Part shown: piece by piece, positions 1 to 10,020 of the stretch
How the letters are laid out: the number at the start of each line of letters is the position of its first letter
Position numbering within the stretch: the first letter of the stretch is position 1
From: Haemaphysalis longicornis
Taxonomy: Eukaryota; Arthropoda; Arachnida; Ixodida; Ixodidae
Length of the DNA stretch: 64,000 nucleotides
Assembly (NCBI GenBank): GCA_013339765.2
Contig: JABSTR010001564.1
Coordinates: 310,001 to 374,000, forward strand
Direction: 5' to 3'
The notes under the pieces: model-generated
The model's input: only the letters and a program-made list of their open reading frames with translations
Database searches by the model: none
Told to the model about the DNA's origin: nothing
Translations under genes and position numbers: made by a program

Positions 1-828
1 GTGGACGCGTTCGTTTCGCGATGAATGCGACATTGTACTTCTGCGGGTGGATAGTGCTTCCCATGGTCTGGATTATCTTTCTCGAACGACGTACCACTCA
101 ACCTCGCATGGGGTATGTGCAGTGTGCCTGGCTAAAAGCCTTCTCGCTTGCGCGCCAGAGTTGTGACTTGCTGCTCGTCCCCGCAAACCGGGTGTGAGGT
201 GAGTGCCGTATTTACGACGGGCAGGAGGAGGCAACTCATCGTCTGTCAATCGCGGTTCAGACTTGCAACGCATGTTGTGACGTTGCGTTCGTTCGAAACG
301 CATCTCTGGATTGTTTTGAAGTTGAATAAATGTACGCGTCAAACCCGGGCATTCGGCTCAGGGCGTTCTCTGCGATTGCACCAAAGAAGTGCCACGGGAC
401 TTTCTTTATGGTACGTACTCACGTAAGATAAAATCCACGTCGTGTTATGGCCGTGTTGCATTCAATACAAACGGTTAAGCGTTTGTTTACACTTGTTTCG
501 TTTGTCGTAAAATGTCAAAGCACTCCGGCACTCCGCTGGCAGATCAGCCGGCGAGCCGACGCTGAGCAGACGACTCATCTCTTTGCCGGAAGTGCGTGAA
601 AAAGCCGCCCAATAGCAGGATGTCTAGCTCATGACGAACATCTGGGAATCGATGATGTAGACATGTGAAGATGGCGGCGTCCAAAAACACGAAGGAAAGG
701 GTGAGAAAAAAGCGACAAACTTTGCAACAAAAGTGTGAGCTTTCCGCTGCGCGTAAAAGAGTAATACTTGGCACAGGTGACGTTGGCGACCCAATCTAGC
801 GATTGCGCTAGTTCATTTAGTGTGCTCA
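1..828. other. Unassigned sequence
   Basis: No protein family, RNA or tandem repeat is recognised here. Only short unlinked open frames occur. The right part is probably the interior of the element whose end lies at 829-852, because no matching opposite end is visible in the window. Confidence 0.5.
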
Positions 829-852
829 AAATGCCTTTCAGGGCCCCTTTAA
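829..852 (-). repeat. One terminal repeat of a TTAAAGG-type DNA element
   Basis: Read on the minus strand from 852, the sequence starts TTAAAGGGGCCCTGAAAGGC. This has the same architecture (TTAA, then AGG, then a CTGA-like core) as the ends of the elements at 18,495, 33,172 and 43,071. The partner end is not seen, so the copy is truncated or extends out of the window. The assignment rests on resemblance of ends; no transposase is present. Confidence 0.55.
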
Positions 853-869
853 AAGAAACCTTTCATCAA

Positions 870-3045
870 ATGAAATGGCGGCAATGCAGCACCTTAAATC
901 CCGCGATGACATAATCATCAGCCTGCATATAAAGGGCGGAGCACTCGTAATACTAAACGAGTTAGATTATGGTCAGCGAAGCTACCAGGCAGCTTGAAGA
1001 CACCACGTTCTACCAGCGACTCGATATGGAGACCCCACCGCAAACTTTAAATCGCTCATTACAAATTCATTAACCAACCCTAATTGAACAACAAAAATTC
1101 CTGCTTGCGCTCGTCATTCTCTGGTTCCCTGAGCCCCGTCGCTGGCAGATTTTACCTCCTCCCAAAAATCCATAAAGCGGGAAACCCCGGACGGCCAATA
1201 GTTTCTGGCATAGGCACAGTTACAGAATTAATCTCCCTATTTGTAGATTCAGTAATCAAACCCGATTCCACCTTCATTTCCTTCCTACATTAAGGACACA
1301 AAACCATTTCTTGTCAGACATTGTCGATCTGTTTGTGCCTCCTGGTTCACTGTTGGTTACTTTAGATGTGGCATTCCCTTTACAACCAATATCCCGCATG
1401 CGGATGGAATACAGGCAGCACTTCACTCCTATAACGAGTCCGTTTGTGACAAAATAATTGACAGCTCCACCTTGGTAACCCTCTTAAAATTGATACTTGA
1501 ATTTAATAATTTTGAATTCAAATGGGGTTCATTACCTACAAGTTAATGGCGCTTCGATAGGCACGCCCATCGGCCCTACTTATGCAAATATTTCATGGGC
1601 TTACTCGAAAACGAATTTCTGGCAAGTCGCGCGCCTGAAGCCACTCTACTACAAGCGATTTATCGACGATATCTTTATAATTTGGCAGCACGGGGAAGCT
1701 CAGCTTTCATCTTCATCCATGATTTTAACAACGCGCATCCGTCATTTCTTTTTCCCACGTATACTCAGAACAAACTATTATTTTCTAGATGTAACATTGA
1801 CGATGTGTGATGGCCAGCTCGCTACAACAGTTTATAAGAAAGCCTATTGACCGCCAGCAATATCTTCACTTCAACAGTTATCATGTCAAGCACTGTAAAA
1901 CTAGCATACCCTACGGTCGAGGCCCTTCGTTTTAAAAGAATATGCTCCCAACGATCTGATTTTAATTCTAACTGTGCCCATCTTCGAAACGCTTTAGTCA
2001 GGCAAAAATACCCTTCCCAGATAATTGATGACGCCATCAAGCGGCTGATAGCCACGACCGCGAAGCACTTTAGGCACCAAGAAGAAACATCATTTTCATC
2101 CGCATACTAACCTTGTTCTAACCATTCCGCACCTGCACAAAGTGTAAACGCCGTGTTAAGAAACACCATAACATACTTTTACAGAGCGAACGACTGAAAT
2201 CAATTTTCAGAGAACCACCTCGTGTGACATACAGAAGATCCCGGAATTTGCGGACTTTCTTACATCTTCAAAAGGCAAATCTACATTGACTACAGGCTGC
2301 CGCCTTTGCAACAAACCGCGCTGCAAGGTTTGCCACCATATGACTACCTCATCAACCGCGAATAGCACTGCTTCTTGATTTTAGCTTAAAAATAAATGGT
2401 AACTACACTTGTGATACAGTAACGTAGTTTATCTACTTGAATGCAATCTTTGTAAAATGCAGTACGTTGGGGAGACTCAGACATCCTTCAGACTTCGCTT
2501 TAAACAATCACAAGGCTCATATTTCTGCACTACCTCATCTTCCATTATCAAAGCATGCCAATATCGCTGTCACACTTTTGACAATATCAAAGTCACGATC
2601 TTCGAATCTGGCTTTCGAACGCACCATGATAGGAAAGTTCGCGAGTCATTTTTAATCTTCAAATTTAGCACAATCGCACGTGGTTTGAATGAAAGTGCAG
2701 GAAAACTGAGTTGCTTGCACCTGTGATGTCAATCCTTTTTTTACTTTTTTTTGCGTGTTCTGATATTTGTGACACTCCGTATCGCACGTGTCCAACATAT
2801 GATTAGACTGCTACTGGTTAGATATCTGTAAAGCGGGGCCCCGACAGTGCATTGCACTTTATGTTCCTTGCTGATTTTGTTGTTCTTGTTTTGTTTTTCT
2901 TGTGATTTATGCTGCCACGTGGTTTTTGTCACCGCAACGAACGCCTTTATATACTGTACAACTACTCTTGGTACTGTTATTATGACGAAGGCCGGTCCCC
3001 GGTCGAAACGTTAAAACCTCTCCTCTTTCGACGTGTTTATTTTCT
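870..3045 (+). pseudogene. Penelope-like retroelement, degraded RT and GIY-YIG endonuclease
   Basis: Conceptual translation in shifting frames gives the diagnostic order of a Penelope-like element. An N-terminal RT block KGGALVILN lies near 932-958 and FYLLPKIHK at 1150-1176, followed by GNPGRPIVSG. The catalytic block YKRFIDDIF lies near 1650-1676, with both aspartates kept. A cysteine-rich linker lies near 2295-2340, and a GIY-YIG-type endonuclease start (MQYVGETQTSFRLRF) near 2457. The RT copies the element RNA and GIY-YIG nicks the target. The 3' UTR near 2983-3040 has the form usual for tick copies, ending at a (TA)n tract. Many stops and frameshifts show it is dead. The 5' end is truncated just after the TTAA end at 852. 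Confidence 0.85.
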
Positions 3046-3047
3046 TC

Positions 3048-3048
3048 A

Positions 3049-3124
<76 letters not shown>

Positions 3125-3145
3125 ATATATATAATATATATATAG
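3048..3145. repeat. (TA)n microsatellite
   Basis: An almost uninterrupted TA dinucleotide run follows the 3' end of the Penelope-like element. It forms the left flank of the foldback repeat at 3178-3485. Confidence 0.95.
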
Positions 3146-3177
3146 GGTTTGGAAATGAGGGGCTCGTTAGGAAATAC

Positions 3178-3479
3178 AGAATGAAATTCCGGCAGTCTAC
3201 AACGCCAAAGAAGGCATAGGGGAATGGTTAGACTATTTGTACCGTGAGTAACGTTACATTATTATTATTTATTATTATTACGTGAGAAAGAAAGTAAGAA
3301 AAACACGCGCCCAGAGTGGGGACCGAACGTGGGTTCGGTCCCCACTCTGGGCGCGTGTTTTTCTTTCTTTCTTTCTCACGTAATAATATATAAATAATAA
3401 TAATGTAACGTCACTAACGGTACAAAATAGTCTAACCATTCCCCTATGCCTTCTTTGGCGTTGTAGACTGCCGGAATTT

Positions 3480-3485
<6 letters not shown>
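3178..3485. mobile_element. Foldback (long inverted-repeat) element inside a (TA)n tract
   Basis: Two arms of about 150 bp (3178-3328 and 3333-3485) are nearly perfect reverse complements around a 4-base centre at 3329-3332. Each arm carries an ATT-rich stretch and a T/C-rich stretch. TA runs flank both sides; on the left about 30 bases of other sequence lie between the run and the arm. No coding capacity is seen. It resembles a foldback MITE or an inverted duplication. I cannot assign a superfamily. Confidence 0.75.

Positions 3486-3550
<65 letters not shown>
3483..3550. repeat. (TA)n microsatellite
   Basis: A pure TA run flanks the foldback repeat on the right. Confidence 0.95.
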
Positions 3551-3553
<3 letters not shown>

Positions 3554-3556
3554 TTG

Positions 3557-3857
3557 AGAAAGTAGTAGTTGACTCACGATTAAAAACAAAAACAGTGTTT
3601 ACTGATGTTTCGACTAGAGGACCAGTCAGCAAACCACTGTTTTTTGTTTTTAGTCGTGAGTCAACCATTTTCTCAACTATTTCTTCTGGCTCCTCGGGAA
3701 GTTCCTTCCAATGCCTATATATATCCGTAGAAGAAACTTATCGAGGAGCCAGAAGAAATAGTTGAAGAAATGGTTGACTCACGAGTAAAAACAAAAACAG
3801 TGGTTTGCTGACTGGTCCTCTAGTCGAAAAGTCAGTAAACACTGTTTTTGTTTTTAC
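3557..3857. repeat. Nested palindromes resembling Penelope-like element ends
   Basis: Large arms at about 3571-3709 and 3728-3857 are reverse complements. Within each arm a motif beginning TGACTCACGA and followed by A-rich sequence ending ACAGTG recurs in opposite orientation, giving four related copies. A phrase close to CTAGTCGAAACGTCAGTAAA recurs; such phrases are familiar from ends of tick Penelope-like elements. The neighbouring Penelope tail supports this reading, but no protein domain lies here. Confidence 0.55.
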
Positions 3858-4158
3858 ATGGTTGGAAAAGCGCTTATTTTGTCACACAAGGGACAAACGT
3901 AGAGCGAAAAAAAGCTATACAGAACGAATGAGGCGCTACTAACAACTGAAGTTTATTCAACAAAGAAGAAGGAAATATATAGATGATCCACCACTTATGC
4001 CAACACTGTGCGCATGCGCCAAATTTCTTTGTTTATTTATACCGGAGATTCTTTTTTTTTCTTTCTCTAGCAAGGTAATGGAAGGGCAGCTCACGCACTC
4101 TCCTTCTATTCCCGATGACATGCAAAATGCCTCCCAAATTTCTCTCCTTTCCGCTTTC
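3858..4158 (-). pseudogene. Penelope-like element tail, inverted copy
   Basis: On the minus strand this encodes the extreme C-terminus of a Penelope-like protein, with REIWEAFCMSSGIEGECVS and LLEKEKK. It is followed by a 3' UTR with an AATAAA-containing stretch near 3950. The segment 3973-4145 is the reverse complement of 4358-4528. It therefore forms one half of a tail-to-tail pair with the next feature. Confidence 0.7.
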
Positions 4159-4523
4159 GTGCACGAGAACATATATCGGGCAAACAGGGCGTTGCCTTAA
4201 TGAGCGGCTCCAGGAGCACCGCGCGCTCTGTCAGCAGAAGAACATTTCGGGTAATCTCGCACTGCACTGCTTCGACTGAAAAAGCGCTCCGGCAGTCAAA
4301 TGCGCTCCGGCATTCAATGATACCGAGGTACTGTTCAAATCAAATGATAAAATAACCAGAGAAATTTGGGAGGCATTTTGCATGTCATCGGGAATAGAAG
4401 GAGAGTGCGTGAGCTCCCCTTCCATTACCTTGTTAGAGAAAGAAAAGGAGTATCTCCGGTATAAATAAACAAAGAAATTTGACGCATGCGCACAGTGTTG
4501 GCATAAGGGGTGGATCATCTATA

Positions 4524-4530
<7 letters not shown>
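4159..4530 (+). pseudogene. Penelope-like element GIY-YIG domain and C-terminus, truncated
   Basis: From 4172 the plus strand reads YIGQTGRCLNERLQEH, a GIY-YIG endonuclease core of Penelope type, then LALHCFD. After one stop the frame continues into REIWEAFCMSSGIEGECVS. The RT part is absent. The copy ends at a (TTTA)n tract that belongs to the neighbouring LINE. Together with the inverted copy at 3858-4158 it gives arms of about 172 bp around a 210-bp spacer. Partial and inverted arrangements are typical of Penelope elements. Confidence 0.75.

Positions 4531-4553
<23 letters not shown>
4519..4553. repeat. (TTTA)n tract, 3' tail of minus-strand LINE
   Basis: The tetranucleotide run lies exactly where the minus-strand LINE at 4554-6355 ends, so it reads as an (AAAT)n tail on the LINE strand. 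The same arrangement recurs at 14,553 and 47,428. Confidence 0.8.
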
Positions 4554-4554
<1 letters not shown>

Positions 4555-6355
4555 ATACCTACATCGCCTTTACAGGCATTAGTGTAGGGGGGAGGGGGAA
4601 TAAGAAAAAAGGGACACAAAGTACAAATACAATTGTCGCATAAACAAACAAACAAACAGGTTGCGTTTCCTTAAATAATGAGTATGCATCAAAGCGGTGA
4701 ATTGGCGTTGGAAAAGGAGCACTTCAAAAAAAAAAAAAGAAAAAAAGATGCATGTACAGACAACAAGCACTTCGTAACACAGATAACCCGTAAGCCCGGC
4801 AAACAAGGCGGCGGGATATTACTGACGCATATAATTCTGCAAACGCTTTCCAAAACAAGATGGGGGAGAGCAGACAATTTCCTCCGGTAGAGCATTCCAG
4901 TCATGTATTGTTTTGGGAAAGAAACTGTACTTAAATGTGTTAATCCTGGAGTTAAGCTCGCGAATCTTTAAACAGTGATCGGTGCGAGGGGATACGTATG
5001 TTGGTTGTTTTAAATAAGTTTCTTTCTTAATGCCAGTTCTGGAGTTGAATATATTATAGAACAACGAGAGTCTCAGGTATTTGCGTCTTTCTGCGAGTAG
5101 AGGCCATCCAAGTCTTCTGCAAATGTCAGCTGATCTTTTAGAAAAATCGTAATCGCCTGTTACGAAGCGAGCGGCGCGAGCCTGTATTCTTTCTAGTGCA
5201 TCAACGTTTGTCTTTGTGTAGGGGTCCCAGACACTGCAACCATATTCCAAAATGGGGCGCACATTCGTCAGATACAAAGTCTCCTTGACCTTAGTCGGAG
5301 CTTGCCTGAAATTGCGTCTTAAGAAATTTAGCACACGGCTCGCTTTTACTATCATATAATTGACGTGATGGTTCCAGGACAGGTTAGAAGAGAAAAGATT
5401 CCGAGGTATTTAAAACTCTGTGGCTACCGGTAAACATGCCCCGCCCATGTAGTAGTCAACAAGTAGAGGGTGCTTTTTGTTGGTGAACCTTACCAGATTA
5501 CACTTTGTTAGATTGAGCGTCATCCCCCACGACTGGCACCAAGAAAAAACAGAGTTAAGATCGCGTTTGCAAAAGGTCCGCATCTGCTACGCTGGTTATA
5601 TCAGAGATATCAGCAGTCATCAGCGTACAATCTAGTACGACTGGAAGTGCAGTTCAGGAGATCATTAATAATATTAAAAAAAAGAAGTGGGCCTAAAACA
5701 TGAGCCCTGCGGGACACCGGATAACACAGAAATACTTGAAGAACTCAGGCCTTCAAGCACCACACACTGTTTTCTCTCGAAAAGATAGCATCCGCCACTG
5801 CAAGCAGTTTCAGTAGGTATGTTAAGAACAGATAGCTTGCGCAGTAACAAGGATGCGGAACAGAATCAAAAGCCTTGCGAAAATCTAAAAATATACAATC
5901 AACCTGAGTGCCTGCGTTAATGAAGTTGCAATATCGTGCCCAAATTCAATAAGCTGCGTGTCGCACGAGAAGCCCGCCCTAAAACCGTGTTGCATTGGGG
6001 AGAGAGAAGTTAATTGTTTTGCAGATGAGTCATTAGGTTTGTGTAAATGATGTATTCCTAGTATTTTAGAGAGCAACGCTTGTCAGCGAGATAGGCCTGT
6101 AGTTAGAAAAATTGGTTTTGTCACCACTTTTAAATATCGGATTTACATTGGCATTCTTCCAGTCAGCCGGTAAAACACCCAGCCGAAGTGATGCTTGGAA
6201 CAAAAGGGTCAAAAAGGGGGCTATGGACGCAGCGCAGTGCTTTAGGATAAAGTTTGATATCCCGTCTGGGCCGGAAGCTGAGTGCAGATCCAATTTTTCC
6301 CGCACCCTATGCAAAGAAAAGTGTGACTGCGGTGTCAGGCGCTTGGCGGTGTTTT
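4554..6355 (-). pseudogene. CR1/L2-like LINE reverse transcriptase, 5'-truncated
   Basis: The minus strand carries the RT fingers (SASGPDGISNFILKHC near 6300; FSNYRPISLTS near 6085). The palm follows (MQHGFRAGFSCDTQLIEF near 5960). An eroded region covers the usual YADD site. A long C-terminal frame (4819-5355, 178 aa) contains LEYGCSVWDPYTKTNVDALE and the W-x-ALP ending. The order matches the CR1/L2/Jockey group of LINEs, which reverse-transcribe their RNA at a nicked target. The endonuclease and ORF1 are missing and there are several frameshifts. The exact clade cannot be settled by eye. Confidence 0.8.
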
Positions 6356-6600
6356 GTTTTAGCGCTCCATTTGCGCTTTCCCCTCGTCTGTACGTGCGGG
6401 CTGACAGTCTGCACCAGTTACGACTCTTACTGTAGGCGGCGACTCCTTTAACAGCAGAGCTCTTTTGGCCGACATGAATCCGGCGTAGACAGGAAACCCC
6501 CAACCGCCAAAAAGGGGGGTCCCGGGAGTGGAACCTGGACCTTTACGCCGTGACCACGGCAACCAAACCACTGGGTCACCCCAAAGGCTCCAAGGATACG
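6356..6600 (-). mobile_element. tRNA-derived SINE candidate
   Basis: The minus strand from about 6590 reads like a tRNA 5' half, with a box-A-like TGACCCAGTGG and a box-B-like GGTTCCACTCCC about 45 bases later. A GC-rich body and an A-rich end near 6355 follow. That suggests an RNA polymerase III-derived SINE inserted between two LINE remnants. No clear target duplication is seen, and the 3' boundary is approximate. Confidence 0.5.
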
Positions 6601-6639
6601 GGTTAGCAGTGGTGGCGAACAATAACATGTGCGGGCAAC

Positions 6640-8580
6640 TGGAAAGAAAAAAAACCCTTCTCGCGGTTGTAATCGAACCTTCGTGCCTAGTTTTAAGAGC
6701 GAGCCTGTCAGTGTGTCTTTTAAAGAAAAATGTTTTAACACCTGGCGGAGCACACATTTTGCACGCTTTATTGAGGACATCCTGGTACGGACACTGGAGG
6801 TACGGAACACGATATAAAGGTATCGGAAAAAGCCCAGAAACCAGGGCATCGGAAATAGACTCGCGCGAAGCATTAAATATGTACTCAAGGCTAAACCAAG
6901 CCTGTAAGAAGCGAAACGTGTCAACCACTTCTTTGAGAAAACCTCGCGGGCTTAGGACTACTTCCACAGACAGTGAAGACACCACAATATCAGGAAGTTA
7001 AGGTGTTTCAATGCAGCTTACAAAAAAGGATGTTGAGCATCTCGAACATAGAATAAACGCGAAACAAGCTGCCAAAGAAATAGATGAACAAGCCCAAGTC
7101 TCCCTGGCACGGCCGGAAGAAAAAGGTTATCGCGAAGCAGTGGCTACGCGGACATCAAATGAGATTGCAAATGCAAACATCCGGTGAAAAGCCTGTATCC
7201 TGAGTCGGGAGCCGTGCAACACCTGTAGGACAAAAGAAGTGGGGTCACAAGAAACGCGTGACTCGCCCGAACACGAGAAAAGATAGACAGCTGCCGTCCC
7301 TCCCAGTGATTCACTTGGCGCTGTACCTTTCCCGCCTGCTCCGACCAATGCGATGCTGCGAGAGGGGTACTCCTGAATACCTTAGCCCACTATTCCAATT
7401 GATTCCGGCGAAACAATCGGGTGTGGTTCCCCATTCTCCAAACCAAAATCCACATGTTTTCTCCAAATTCAGGGACGCACCTGAAACCCCACAAAATTCT
7501 CGTGTAATGGCAAGAGCATTCTCCACGCCTGCCTGGTCAGTACAAAATAAAGCGGCTTCATCGGCATATGCTAAGATTTTCAATTCGAAGGACGATAGTG
7601 TAAACCCTCTAACAATATTGTCTTCATTGTGCCCATACATAGAGGTTCTAAGTATAAGCAAAACAAGATGGGTGATAAGAGGTTGCCTTGACGAACCGAT
7701 GAAGGAAGGTGAATTGGTTGGATTAGTCGATTGTTGCCTATCACTCTTGTGGAGCCATTAGCATAGCATATTCTAATACGTTCGGTAAGGCAAGATCCTG
7801 CGTTCACATGCTGTAGAGCACGAAACAGGAATTGGTAACTCACAGTGGCTTTTCCAAATCTAGTTGTAGTAAGGCATCTAGTTGTACTAAGACGTAGCCG
7901 AAAAACACTCCAATATAGACCTCGCTATGTGAATGTTGAATAGATCGCCCACGAATGCCACATGTCTGATGGTCACCAACTAGTAGCTCAATTACATTTT
8001 GAAGACGGTTGGCCCACATCTTAGCGAATGCTTTATAATCTATATTACATAAGGACATGGGAAGATATCCTTCTACTTTAGGCAGTTTGTCAGGATCATT
8101 ACTTTTCGGGATTAGAACAGTGCGGCCTTATCCGGAAGATATCCAGTCTCTTGATTATCTTGATACTCAACTTCAAGTACTTGTTTAAACAGAGCGCGAC
8201 GGCTCTCATCACCCAGAGACCGGCGACACGGTTGCACTTCAGCAAAGCGCTGTGATCTCGCCCGCACTAGTGCCCCCCGGTATTTCTCCACATCAAACGC
8301 CTGTAGCTGCTGCACCTTCACATTCCGAATGTCATCCTATTGACGACAAAATCGGCTGTAAAGTTCCGAAAGTTGTCTCATCAATTTATCTAAGTGATTT
8401 ATGTTGTTTTTCTTTTCAAACTCCATCTCTGTAGCCTCTTCAATAGCAGTGACTTTCACTTCTTGCTTAAATAATTCCTCACCGTGCAAGCATGGGCAGA
8501 TCATAACAATTTTTTTTAATTTGCATAATTTCTTGCACATGATTTCAAAAAAGGCTGATGAGATAGTACAGAATTATTAA
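6640..8580 (-). pseudogene. Tx1/L1-like LINE, RT and C-terminal zinc-binding part
   Basis: On the minus strand, short frames line up in order. They are a linker segment (8112-8321), a finger block NIDYKAFAKMWANRLQNVIE with QTCGIRGRSIQ (7840-8058), a palm block SVRQGNLLSPILFCLYLEP (7580-7843), and the active site as YADEAALF (7311-7661; the second aspartate is now E). A C-terminal region near 6690-6800 contains CKMCAPPGVKTFFFKRHTD, like the start of a zinc-binding zf-RVT domain. The style fits the L1/Tx1 group rather than CR1. An endonuclease fragment at 9199-9504 is probably its N-terminal part, separated by the cassette at 8700-9125. Confidence 0.7.
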
Positions 8581-8699
8581 ATTTTCGCAATTCCCACTGC
8601 AGGCGACGGCTCCGACACTGTTGCCTACCATGCGCAGCAAATACAAGTCAATGGTCGCTAAAAAAACAGCCCCCCACCTCCCCGAAGGGGATCGTGCGG

Positions 8700-9125
8700 A
8701 AATGCGAATGCATTGGGTGCACCGATGAGTGCGCTGCGGCAAGCAGTCACGGAGAGAGGCGCGCGCTCCACTGCATTTATATATATTTTTCCGAGCGCAG
8801 CGAGCGGAGAGAGGGTACGCAGAGAAGAGAGAGAGACCGGCGCAACACGCCCGCCCCGCGCGCGAGCTCTCTCCGCCGAACTCCGCGATGCGAGCGCCCT
8901 CACACGCCCGAGCGCGCTCCTCCTCTCCACTCACTCTCCGCTACTCCGCCCGAGCCCCGCGATGCGAGCGCCCTCACACGCCGAGCGCGCTCCTCCTCTC
9001 CCCTTACCCTCCGCTACTCCCGCCCGAGCTACCACCTGCTTCGGTTGCTATGCGCGCCACAGCTGTTGATAGGCGCACGCCGGCCAACGCACGACAACCC
9101 CCGACTAAGAAATGCATTCGCATTT
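8700..9125. mobile_element. Short inverted-repeat cassette (MITE-like)
   Basis: The 15-base end AAATGCGAATGCATT at 8700-8714 is repeated exactly in reverse complement at 9111-9125. Between them lies GC- and CT-rich sequence with a 74-bp unit present twice (starting near 8887 and 8961). No protein is encoded. The cassette sits between the RT and endonuclease parts of a minus-strand LINE, which suggests insertion. No target duplication is obvious. Confidence 0.6.
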
Positions 9126-9198
9126 AAAAAATACCGGATGCACAGAGTAGCTATGGACACGCGGTAGGGTATCTAAAGAAACATAAATGCGCTCTAGC

Positions 9199-9504
9199 CT
9201 AGCGTGAGAGGCTGCTTAAATGTGTAAAACAATTTTGCAGGCGGACATTTTCTCCATTGTCATAAAGGTGAAAGTCGCGAGCAATGTTTTTTAATGCTGT
9301 TGCACTATAGTGCGATCGCTGGATCTCACATGACCTGTCACTCGGGTTGCACGCACAGTTAAAGTCCACTGAGACCATTAAGTGGCGCTCAGTACCCCGG
9401 TAAATCTGTAATGACAAAAAATATTCTTCCCGTTCACAAGGTCGAGATGGTGCATATACGACAAGAAACCTCCATGAATGGCCCGCGACCATTAGGTCAC
9501 GCAT
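9199..9504 (-). pseudogene. LINE apurinic-type endonuclease fragment
   Basis: The 101-residue minus-strand frame contains RFLVVYAPSRPCEREEYFLS and then a degenerate form of the endonuclease GDFN motif (SVDFNCACNPSDRS). This matches the central part of the EEP-type endonuclease of L1/Tx1-like LINEs, which nicks target DNA. The order and strand relative to 6640-8580 suggest both derive from one insertion. Confidence 0.7.
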
Positions 9505-9679
9505 TCCGGGCGCACAGCGATTCCTTTGGGCTGGCAGCGCGGGCGTTGGCTTCAGACTTGGCGTGGGTTCTAGCGCGTGCTAACGGGGCCCACTTTGGAA
9601 GAGATGTGAAAGCCTGCGGACGAAACGATCCGTGCCCGCCAGTCATGGAGAACGTTAAGCGGCAAGTGCGCAAATAAAT

Positions 9680-10020
9680 GTATTGTGATGACATGTGGAG
9701 CGAAAACTTGGCGCCTTGCTGAAAAACTAGAAAACCAACTTAGGTCTGATGAACGGGCCATGGAACGAACAATGATGGGAGTAACAGAGACAGGAAACGA
9801 GCTTCCTGGATCAGGGAACAAGCTAGAATAGAAGGTATCGTAGTTCAAAAAAAGAAAAAAAGAAATGGACTATGGCTGGCCACGTAATTGGGCGAAATGA
9901 CAGTCGGTGGACGACAGAGGTGGCATAGTGGACACTGACAGACGGGTCTAGGGACGAAATACGCGTAGGCAGAGAATGGACTCGAGCGGCGCGGGACAAG
10001 ACTCAACGTAGGCGCTCAGG
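9680..10020 (+). pseudogene. RTE-like LINE C-terminus
   Basis: The plus strand, with stops and frame changes, reads LENQLRSDERAMERTMMGVT. It then gives the diagnostic WTMAGHVIGRNDSRWTTEV near 9865-9925 and a basic GR/RW-like segment. This is the familiar C-terminal tail of RTE/BovB-type ORF2 proteins (AGHV, DNRWT). The catalytic RT part is not in the window. Confidence 0.65.

Noticed and set aside
6359..6985. 208-codon minus-strand frame as one gene
   Set aside because: It joins a SINE-like block with the C-terminal end of a LINE; only the LINE part is meaningful.
8545..9130. Frames of 90-157 codons rich in Arg, Ala and Pro
   Set aside because: They come from the CT/GC-rich 74-bp repeat in the inverted-repeat cassette.
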